From BRH-c25 sp012519325 (GTDB lineage: Bacteria > Bacillota > Clostridia > Lutisporales > Lutisporaceae), in assembly GCA_050950645.1 (NCBI GenBank), contig JBMNHZ010000018.1, positions 124,001-188,000 on the forward strand: a DNA stretch of 64,000 bases, given 5' to 3'. The stretch's first letter is position 1. Each line of letters starts with the position of its first letter. Under the pieces are notes generated by a model. That model was not told the DNA's origin, did not search any database, and saw only the letters and a list, made by a program, of their open reading frames with translations. The position numbers and the translations under genes are program-made. Positions 44,956-52,600 of the stretch are shown piece after piece.

Positions 44956-45777
44956 ATGAATAGTATCAATGTTCTGTTTGCAGCTTCTGAAGCGGTACCT
45001 TTTGCCAAGGCCGGGGATTTGGCGGATGCTGCAGGTGCTTTACCCAGGGAGTTGGCTAATCTTGGAGTTGATGTGAGGCTGATTATGCCAAAATATAAAT
45101 CCATCCCCCGGAACTTTGTTGATGCGATGGAGCATATTGGCTATGTATATGTAGACTTGGCCTGGAGGCGCCAGTACTGTGAAGTGCTTAAGCTCAAGCA
45201 TCAGGGGATAATTGCATATTTTGTCGACAATGAATACTATTTCAACAGGGACGGCTTATACGGCCATTCTGACGAGGCTGAGCAATTTGCGTTTTTCAGC
45301 AAGGCAATATTGAAGGTGCTTCCTCTGATTGATTTTAAGCCGGATATTATTCACTGCAATGATTGGCAGACAGGTATCGTAAGCGCATTTCTGAAAGCCG
45401 GCTTCGGTCATATCGAATTCTACAATGGTATCAAGACCATATTTACAATACATAATCTCAAGCATCAGGGGATGTTCCCGAAAGAAATTATGGGCGACAT
45501 CCTTGGACTTAGCTGGGATTATTTCAATTCTGAAGGTTTGGAGCTTCATGATTGTGTAAATTATATGAAAGCAGGAATTGCATATTCGGATATAATAACT
45601 ACAGTCAGCAAAACCTATGCAGAGGAGATTAAAGATATTTTAAGCAGGCGTTCTGATAGCCTTTACGGTGTCGTGAACGGAATGAAGCAGGATTTCTCAT
45701 GGAACAAATCAGCAAAAGAGTATTTAGGTTTATATGAAAAGCTAGTGGCAAAAGTTAAAAGCCCACCAGGGAGATAG
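44956..45777 (+). CDS. GT5-only glycogen/starch synthase-like protein (C-terminal domain missing)
   Basis: The 273-residue protein has the glycogen synthase N-terminal Rossmann domain: INVLFAASEAVPFAKAGDLADAAGALPRELANLGVDVRLIMP, DIIHCNDWQTG, IFTIHNLKHQGMF and the linker ITTVSKTYAEEI. The usual KTGGLADV motif is KAGDLADA here, so the glycine that contacts the nucleotide is replaced by aspartate. After residue ~245 (VVNGM) it jumps to DFSWNKSAKEYLGLYEKL, which is the C-terminal tail of full-length synthases (~480 residues); the whole GT1-type C-domain is missing. The frame is clean, so this is a stable shortened form. Glucan synthesis seems unlikely; a binding or regulatory role is possible. 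Confidence 0.78.
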   Translation: MNSINVLFAASEAVPFAKAGDLADAAGALPRELANLGVDVRLIMPKYKSIPRNFVDAMEHIGYVYVDLAWRRQYCEVLKLKHQGIIAYFVDNEYYFNRDGLYGHSDEAEQFAFFSKAILKVLPLIDFKPDIIHCNDWQTGIVSAFLKAGFGHIEFYNGIKTIFTIHNLKHQGMFPKEIMGDILGLSWDYFNSEGLELHDCVNYMKAGIAYSDIITTVSKTYAEEIKDILSRRSDSLYGVVNGMKQDFSWNKSAKEYLGLYEKLVAKVKSPPGR

Positions 45778-45785
45778 GTGGGCTT
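45759..45785. terminator. Hairpin at the end of the GT5-only gene
   Basis: AAGCCCACC (45759-45767) pairs with GGTGGGCTT (45777-45785), overlapping the stop codon. It lies between convergent genes and has only a weak T run on either side. Confidence 0.6.
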
Positions 45786-45808
45786 ATGGCGGTTGGAAGG
45801 CCCGCTGT

Positions 45809-46057
45809 TTATACCGGTGCGCCGCTGAAACCGAAGGTTCTTCCAAAACCACCAAATGCGATAATCGCAAGAATGATGATGAAGAAGAAGTTATTGTCTA
45901 TACCCCAAGAAGGACCTGCTGCAAGAAGTATGAACAATAGAAGCAGAAGCAGGAACCCGTTGTTATGGCAAAGACCTGCAAAAGGTGATGTTGCTGTGCC
46001 TGGCAAGCAGCCGGCGGCTGCTACTGCAGGATTAACTGATCCATAACTATTAGCCAT
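45809..46057 (-). CDS. Small hydrophobic glycine-rich protein (YjcZ/spore-coat-like)
   Basis: The 82-residue protein starts at ATG 46057 behind a perfect AAAGGAGGTG site. The first 30 residues are small and polar (NSYGSVNPAVAAAGCLPG), followed by two hydrophobic runs (GFLLLLLLFILLAAG and NNFFFIIILAIIAFGGFG) and GFSGAPV. This resembles small YjcZ-type sporulation membrane proteins by composition, but I cannot assign it firmly. The opposite-strand open frame over the same bases lacks a site and is a shadow. Confidence 0.6.
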   Translation of the reverse strand: MANSYGSVNPAVAAAGCLPGTATSPFAGLCHNNGFLLLLLLFILLAAGPSWGIDNNFFFIIILAIIAFGGFGRTFGFSGAPV

Positions 46058-46185
46058 AATTACACCTCCTTTCAGAAATATAGGTTGTTTACCCTTTCTT
46101 CAATAACATACTATGTACATGCATAAAAATTGATACAATATATGCCGTGATATTTTAAAACCCAAATAAGCTTGATATTTCTTTA

Positions 46186-46295
46186 ACAGGAGTATCACGG
46201 CATATCACATACCCGTCAGAGAGAAGAATTCGAATGTGAAAGTTGATGATGTAAATATTAATATTTATGGATTATGCAGTAAATGCAAATCGTAG
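46186..46295 (+). pseudogene. C-terminal fragment of a Fur/PerR-family regulator
   Basis: One frame reads TAYHIPVREKNSNVKVDDVN followed by INIYGLCSKCKS and a stop, matching the end of Fur-family proteins (…HRLxIYGVCxxC with the structural CxxC zinc pair). No start codon with a site precedes it and the rest of the gene is absent. A strong terminator follows at 46309. Confidence 0.4.
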
Positions 46296-46308
46296 AGGAT
46301 GCTACTCA

Positions 46309-46345
46309 GCCTGAGGAATGAATTTATTCCTCGGGCTGTTTTTTA
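46309..46345 (+). terminator. Strong intrinsic terminator
   Basis: CAGCCTGAGGAAT pairs with ATTCCTCGGGCTG around GAATTT, followed by TTTTTTATT. It closes the transcript of the Fur-like relic or a small RNA from this interval. Confidence 0.8.
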
Positions 46346-46396
46346 TTATATATGAAAGTATAACTTTCCTATACAATAAAAAACATTGATTTAACT

Positions 46397-46459
46397 GCCC
46401 GCGCCGGAATTTCCTCCGGAAAAGGCGCATGGGCGGTAAATGCGGCGGCCGCCGCATTT
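46397..46459. repeat. GC-rich nested palindromes
   Basis: A perfect 22-base palindrome centred on GGCC occupies 46438-46459 (AAATGCGGC arms). Immediately before it CCGCCC-like arms TGCCCGCGCC and GGCGCATGGGCGG enclose CCGGAATTTCCTCCGG, another dyad. The block is sharply GC-rich against AT-rich surroundings and lies 100 bases before the hydrogenase-like gene. Confidence 0.6.
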
Positions 46460-46557
46460 GTCCGATATTTGGATATATAAATCCCACAAATGAGACAAAA
46501 TAGTAACAGGCTTCATAAGCGGAATATATGGAAAGGTATAAATTAACTGGAGGATTT

Positions 46558-47205
46558 ATGGAAAAGAAGGATAGGAATTTTTATCAGGCAAGAAGAATGG
46601 AAGTGTTTAAAGAACTGGTAAGGGTATTGTGGAATGGAGGAAATTCAAAGGAAATCAATGAGTTGATATATAGGCTCTTGAAAAGTGGAAGATATAATAA
46701 ATCTGAAAAAGGAATACTGAAGAAACAGATCAGAATTTCTTTGGGGCTTGACCCAAGGAATATGAATACAGAGATGTCGGCTGATATCGATGCCGCCTTT
46801 AACCTCGATAGGATTGAAAAGCCGCTGGTTTATGTTCTGGATGAAATATGCAATACCTGTGAAGGAGAGGAGGAGAAAAAACCCTGTGTCAGAAGCTGCA
46901 GCCACGGAGCAGTTGACTATAGCAAAGAAAAGGGAATCGTTATTGATGATGACAAATGCCTTAGCTGCGGCTCATGCATACCTGCCTGCCCTCTGGATGC
47001 CATTGTGGACATAATAGAGTTTGTTCCTATCATAAGATATTTGAAGGAAAAGAAACGTCAGGTATATGCAATTATTGCTCCTGCCTTTATTGGTCAATTC
47101 GGTGAAGGCGTAAGAACAGGACAGGTAAGAAGTGCACTTAAATCAATAGGTTTCAAGAATATGATAGAGGTTGCGGTACTGGCAGATCTTTTGACTCTTA
47201 GGTAG
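46558..47205 (+). CDS. [FeFe]-hydrogenase-like protein, N-terminal segment (ends at in-frame TAG)
   Basis: ATG 46558 follows GGAGG. The 215 residues include a helical N-terminus, then a ferredoxin-type region: CNTCEGEEEKKPCVRSCSHGAV and DDDKCLSCGSCIPACPLDAIV, enough for two [4Fe-4S] clusters. From KRQVYAIIAPAFIGQFG begins the hydrogenase large-subunit domain. The frame stops at TAG 47203-47205 after LADLLTLR, exactly where homologues continue with EAYEFE; the same frame resumes immediately. The full gene (46558-47946) would encode ~462 residues. This domain order is that of sensory or putative [FeFe]-hydrogenase-like proteins lacking an obvious electron-transfer subunit. Confidence 0.82.
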   Translation: MEKKDRNFYQARRMEVFKELVRVLWNGGNSKEINELIYRLLKSGRYNKSEKGILKKQIRISLGLDPRNMNTEMSADIDAAFNLDRIEKPLVYVLDEICNTCEGEEEKKPCVRSCSHGAVDYSKEKGIVIDDDKCLSCGSCIPACPLDAIVDIIEFVPIIRYLKEKKRQVYAIIAPAFIGQFGEGVRTGQVRSALKSIGFKNMIEVAVLADLLTLR

Positions 47206-47946
47206 GCTTATGAATTTGAGCAGTTGGTTCATAAAAAGGAGGATTACCTCATAACCAGCTGCTGCTGCCCAATATGGATGAACATGATTAAAAAAGGCTA
47301 CCCAGAGCTTCTGGAGCATTTCTCTCCGGCGGTATCACCGATGATCGCTACGGGCAGAGTACTGAAGGAACTTGATGAAGAAGCTGTGGTAGTATTCATA
47401 GGCCCTTGCATAGCAAAGAAAAGCGAGGCTAAGGATGAAGAGCTTTACGGTGCTGTTGATTTTGTCCTTACCTTCAGGGAGATGAAAGAGGTATTCAATG
47501 CATTGGAAATAAACCTTCATAGAATGCCTGATGAATATAAGGAACAGTCTTCTCTCGGAGGAAGGATATACGGAAGGACAGGAGGGGTAAGCAGATCGGT
47601 TGAAATGGTAGTGAAACGGCTGATGGGAGAAAATGTCGACTTTCGTCCGGTTCAAGCAGATGGAGTAAAGGCATGCAAGGGCATTCTCGATAAGCTGAAA
47701 AACAATGAACTGGATGCCAATTTTATTGAAGGAATGGGATGCAAGGGCGGATGTGTGGGAGGGCCCAGAGCGATACTGGATATTGAAAGCGCAACAGGAA
47801 TGCTGAATGAATATGGAGAACAGGCAGTATTCAAGAATCCCGTTGATAATGAAAGAATTGCCTCAATAATGGAGCGGACAGGTATCAAGGATGTCGAAGA
47901 CATTATTGAGGGAAAGGGATACATACTGCTAGGCAGGGATATATGA
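47206..47946 (+). pseudogene. [FeFe]-hydrogenase-like protein, C-terminal segment beyond the TAG
   Basis: In the same frame as 46558-47205 this segment reads AYEFEQLVHKKEDYLITSCCCPIWMN (here split: TSCCCPIW is the first H-cluster motif), then FIGPCIAKKSEA (second motif, cysteine plus lysine and glutamate) and GMGCKGGCVGGP (third motif with two cysteines). All four cluster cysteines seem present. No ribosome binding site or start suits independent translation, although TTG 47224 exists. It is a nonsense-interrupted continuation, a readthrough product, or a sequencing error. Confidence 0.75.
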
Positions 47947-48063
47947 GAATGGGGACTATTATTCATAGTTTTTTTATAAAAAGAGAAAATAATCATAGGT
48001 ATGGGTGTACATCTCCGGGGATGGCACTGATGCCTGAAAACTATAAAAGGCCAGGTGAATACT

Positions 48064-48321
48064 ATGGGAATTGAAATCAGCAATATGGGGATTCATGAAC
48101 TTGAGGATGTCCTATATGAGACATCAAAATACAATGACAGGGATTTTAAAACCTTTGAAGAAGCTTTAATGGATATGTACGGAGGAATAAACACTCAGAA
48201 CCTTAAGAAAATAATAGATTTTATAGAAAATGAGCTTGGAATGGATTCTGACGCTGATTTGACTCATCTTGACAGGAATCAGAAGCAAAAAATAGTAGAA
48301 TTTGCTTCAAAGCTGGAATAA
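48064..48321 (+). CDS. Unknown small acidic protein
   Basis: The 85-residue, helix-rich acidic protein (GIHELEDVLYETSKYNDRDF, NLKKIIDFIENELGMDSDAD) has no recognised family. The start is uncertain: ATG 48064 or GTG 48055, both with only weak upstream sites. It follows the hydrogenase-like gene by ~120 bases and its last 15 bases overlap the 3' end of the convergent DUF3810 gene. Confidence 0.5.
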   Translation: MGIEISNMGIHELEDVLYETSKYNDRDFKTFEEALMDMYGGINTQNLKKIIDFIENELGMDSDADLTHLDRNQKQKIVEFASKLE

Positions 48322-49416
48322 GGAATTTTTTCTGTGCTCCGCAATGAGCAGATCTACCATTCTTCCGTAGCTTTTTATTCCGTCCTTTTGATTATTTGCT
48401 TTAAGATATTTGTCATTGATTCTGTCGGTGGCCCGCTCCACCGGACCCTCATACTTAGCCCAGAATTCATTTATTTCCTTAAGGTCATGACGGACTTCAA
48501 CACTATAGCTCTCAGAGAGCTTTTTGAACAATGCCTGATCAGTATCATGGAGGGCATTCATGGAATTTGTCAATGCCAGCAATATGCCGGAATACTTATA
48601 GTTCACATCGGGATGTGCAGTACAAGCCAGATAGGAAATAAAATTAGCCTCGTCCTCTCTGGAAAATCCCCTTTGGTGAGCCATCTCATGAGATGCGGCA
48701 GAGGGCAGAGTTGATTCAGGTATTGCTATGTTTACATTAGCTTCCCCGGTAAAGGGGAAGTATACACCGCAGATACCCGTATAATTCATAAGGCAAGACA
48801 GCAGAACCGGCTTGGGGTCGCCGTAACTTCCCCCAAGCTCAGGATATGTATCGGCAATTGCTGTATAGCCTTTGTAACAATTCTTCAATATATCACGGGG
48901 GCTGCCGGGAATATCCACATTGCCTTTTGAATCCACACTTACTAAGGGTCTTAGAGTATTTGCCCTTTCTATCAAAGCTTCACATAAGCTTTCAAGTTCA
49001 CTGACAGAAGCCGGCCGCACCTCCAGGCCTGCAATTTTGGAAAAAGGCATTCTATAGTAATTCAAGCCCCATAATCCTATAAAGCTGAAAAAGATCAAGC
49101 CGGTAATAACAATAAGATTGACGAAGTATTTCAGAAGAGGCGCTAAAATCCCGCCATTGACTGATATTGCTTTTGCCAGAAATCTTACCGTGTAAAATAT
49201 GAAAGCAGCGGGAGCGATAATTACAATAAGCTCGGCAGCAGAAAAAGGCAGTATTCCGAAAAACCTGCTGAGAAGGCTGCCCAAAGGCTGATATATCCCT
49301 TCAGAATAGTACCTTTCAACCAGTGACGGATTCCTGGAAGAAAAGTAAACAAGAACAAAACTTATGGGTATGAGAAGGGCAATCCTTAGTCTTCTTAATA
49401 TTTTTTTACTGCTCAT
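48307..49416 (-). CDS. DUF3810 membrane-anchored putative zinc metallopeptidase
   Basis: The 369-residue protein has three N-terminal membrane segments (residues ~10-28, 55-80, 95-118) and an extracytoplasmic domain with GLWGLNYYR, GYTAIADTYPELGG, YTGICGVYFPFTGEANVN and the zinc motif SHEMAHQRGFSREDEANF (HExxH plus downstream E). This is the DUF3810 pattern. The substrate is unknown. Monocistronic. Confidence 0.85.
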   Translation of the reverse strand: MSSKKILRRLRIALLIPISFVLVYFSSRNPSLVERYYSEGIYQPLGSLLSRFFGILPFSAAELIVIIAPAAFIFYTVRFLAKAISVNGGILAPLLKYFVNLIVITGLIFFSFIGLWGLNYYRMPFSKIAGLEVRPASVSELESLCEALIERANTLRPLVSVDSKGNVDIPGSPRDILKNCYKGYTAIADTYPELGGSYGDPKPVLLSCLMNYTGICGVYFPFTGEANVNIAIPESTLPSAASHEMAHQRGFSREDEANFISYLACTAHPDVNYKYSGILLALTNSMNALHDTDQALFKKLSESYSVEVRHDLKEINEFWAKYEGPVERATDRINDKYLKANNQKDGIKSYGRMVDLLIAEHRKNSLFQL

Positions 49417-49506
49417 ATATATCCAGCTTTCAATTAATGATTCATAATTCTATTAGTATTGTTCTTATTATAGCATTTTGTGCGCAATTAGAGAATGAAG
49501 ACAGGG

Positions 49507-49568
49507 GGAAGACAGGGGGACGTTTCTCCTGTCTCACTGGAGACACGAGAAACGTCCCCGTGTCTTCC
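49507..49568. repeat. Palindromic hairpin element, copy 2
   Basis: GGAAGACA, then GGGGACGTTTCTC, then TGTCTC pair with GAGACA, GAGAAACGTCCCC and TGTCTTCC across the loop ACTG, with only two unpaired positions. It is a longer version of the element at 41619-41664 with the same GGACGTTTC and GTCTC cores. It lies in the gap between divergent genes. Confidence 0.8.
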
Positions 49569-49612
49569 GAAGGTGCAAAACGCACATGGTACAATCATAA
49601 AATTTGCCTGTT

Positions 49613-49637
49613 TTATGATATAATATATGCATATTAT
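49613..49637 (+). promoter_or_regulatory. Extended -10 promoter motif before the PPDK-like gene
   Basis: TATGATATAATATATGCATA contains TGA-TATAAT (extended -10, TATAAT at 49619-49624) within a small dyad. It lies ~70 bases before the start codon. Related sequences occur at 53881 and 59544. Confidence 0.4.
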
Positions 49638-49694
49638 AGTTTTTGTAATTTGTATTAAACTACACTATATAATAATATTCCGGAGGGTTTATAA

Positions 49695-52600
49695 ATGGAA
49701 AAGAGTTTTTCATCTCAAGCTTTGGAGGTAAACCTGGCAAAAACCCGGGATACTGATATTATTATTCCCGAAGACCATAAGTGGTTTGCTGAGCTTTCCA
49801 AGTCATACTGGGGCATATACAAACGCACTCAGGAATTTATAAAAGAGCTTAACCACCAGTATATCAATTACCAGTATGTAATTGAAAATCTTCATAATAT
49901 AAGCCTGACCGATCTATGGTTTTATAATTCTCTGGAGGAGTCCGAAAAGGCACTAACAGTATTGGTGAATATATTTAAAAAATTATTTGCGGCAAATCTT
50001 AAAGAAAACCAAAGAGAACTTCTTATTACAACTCTTATAAAGTTTATTGACCGCCTTGCAAAGCTGGGGAAATTTCCGGAAAGCATTATTCACCAGTGCT
50101 TGGACATAATCAAGTCTGATATGGAAAGGTATGAGCTTTTATACATAAGAAATTCAGGATATTTCAAGACATATCTGAATAAGATAGCCGAGCTTCCTCA
50201 ATACAATAAGGAAGTATTGGATATGACGAGAAAATTGCTCTCAAAATGCATTGATTATTGGGAAGAAACCTCCAAGGTGGAAAAATGGTTTCAGGAGAAA
50301 AAGTCGCTTTTCCATACAGAAAACACTGACAAGATAAAAAACATCGGAAAGCCTTTTTTTGAGGGGCTCAGAATACAACTGAAGAAAGCCAATGATTGGA
50401 ACCAGATGTGTGATATGCTCTTTTTCAATGATATATCCAATTATTTTCGAAGGTTCAGTGAACAATTCGGTACTTCCCTTGAAAAGATATATTACATATT
50501 TTATCTGATACATCTGCCTGGCATGATACAGCTTAAGAACCATTTGCTTTATGATATGAACAGGCTTTTGAGAAATGTACTGAAGGAACTGAATGAAGAG
50601 GAGGCAACAACCTTCCTGGCTAATATAATGGTATTGTTTGAGGAATTGAAGGAACAGCATATGGGAACTGTATTAGAATGCATACAGACCTTGGGAAAGG
50701 GAGTTATTGATACAGGGAACAAGGAGATTATTTCTTATTTTGTTAAAGGATTGATAGAATTTGGCTTCGTATATCCGGGAGAGCTTATTGTAAACAGTGA
50801 CTGGCAGATACAGGTGAACACAAATCATGTGAAGAACATCAGAGTCTGGCTTGAACTTATTGAGTATTCACCGGAGGATATGAAAGAGCTTCTTTCTGCA
50901 CTTATTGTCAATCTGAAGCTGGGAGGGATTTTCATATCCGATACCGATCTTTTTCAGAGAGATGTTACTAAGCTGTTAAACTCCAATATAGGGCCTGTTT
51001 ATAAGCAGATGAAGCAGTTAGCCAGAATCTTTCCAGTATATTTCAGGGATATAGGAGCAGAAGGAAAGCTAAGAGAGGTGACTACTGCAGTTGATGAATT
51101 ATCAAGAAGGAAGGATAGGCTGATACACTTCTTGAGAAAGCAGGTACATACAGAAAGCAATAATACACATATAGAGCTTGCAAAGAAGATAATACAATAT
51201 TGGTATGATGGAAATAATGAGTCCTTAAAGAAGGTTGTTCCTCAAGATGTTTTTGAAACACTGGATACTGCAAGCGAGTGGTATGTACATGTTCACGACA
51301 TAATGCTGGAATTATGCAAAAGGAAGGATGCAACTCCCGAACAGCTTCTGCTTCTTGATGCAGAAGAGATTGAGCAGTCTGTTTCCGCTATTGCTTCAGA
51401 AAGCAGCCGCGAAAAAAGAAGGGTCATTTATTTGTTTCGGCTTTATTCGCTTCTGATGGAAAAGTATTCCCTGGAATCTGAAAATATTATCTTGATGCTG
51501 AAGAGTTACAGGTTTTTCAGCAATAAGGATATTGAGGGACTGCAGAAGTGCTTGGACAGAAATGACATAGGATCGGCCCTTGGTCAGGTTTATAAGCTGA
51601 TGCGGCATTTAAAAGAGATAATTGTTGATACAAATGAAAGCGAAGCTTTGGAAAATATATATTATAAGCGTCATGTTGCAGTAGGGATACCTTCGATGTA
51701 CGGTCAGTATATAGAACCGAAGTTTGAAGCTCTGGGATTGATGTTCAGGCTGGAAAAGGCTGCCGCAAAGCTGATGGCACAGCTCCTTCAGGAAATCAAT
51801 CTTGAATATATATCAGCCAAAACCTTCAGACATGTATATGATGTATTGGGGCTGTTTAAGGAAGGGCTTGAACTGGACGGTATATATAACCAGGGATTTG
51901 ATTCAAACTTTGAAATGTTCAAGTACAGTCTTACCTCTCCAAGTTTTTCCCTGGATCAATATATAAACATATTTCAGTTCATGGCTCAGAACATCAAGCA
52001 AATAATAAGCGAGTACTTCCTTGATGTTTACGAGAGCCCGCTGAAAGTGGCGATACAGCAGATATTCGGCATAAAGGGTTCCTTTTCGGATCCCAATAAC
52101 AAGCAGCTCTACCACATGAAATCGGAGAAATTTTTCAGGGAAGTATTGTCATCTGCTTTCCTGATTCAAGATCTTGATAATTTCATTACCAATTTGGTAA
52201 GTACTTTAAGAAGTATGGTAGACAATTATTCAAGTGAAATAATAAAGAATATGATGACCTATGATCCGGATCTGACTATAAGCCCTCTTTATAAAGAAAC
52301 TGTGGATATGGATAATCCGGTATTTCTAGGGGCAAAAGCATACTTTCTTAAGAAAATGATATCCTACGATTTTCCGATACCTCATGGATTTGTCCTTACA
52401 ACCGAGGTTTTCAGGCATAGGAGGATTATTACGGAACATCCGTATATTGAACAGGAAATTGACCAGCTTATACTTAATTATATATGGGAGATAGAAAAGA
52501 TAACACGGCAGCAGTTCGGGAATCCCAAAAATCCTTTGCTTTTTTCCGTGCGGTCCGGTACGGCAATTTCAATGCCGGGTGCTATGAGAACTTTTCTGAA

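Larger units (their letters stand above)
46058..46557. other. Gene-poor interval before the hydrogenase-like gene
   Basis: It contains an inverted repeat ATATGCCGTGAT (46140-46151) / ATCACGGCATAT (46194-46205), the Fur-like relic, a terminator (46309-46343) and a GC-rich palindromic cluster (46397-46459). There is no intact gene. Confidence 0.5.

Noticed and set aside
45786..46046. 86-codon plus-strand open frame
   Set aside because: It is antisense to the small hydrophobic protein, which has a perfect ribosome binding site; the plus-strand frame has none.
47203..47205. TAG as a pyrrolysine codon
   Set aside because: Neighbouring genes use TAG as an ordinary stop, homologues have glutamate-like context here, and no pyl genes or insertion signal are visible in the window.
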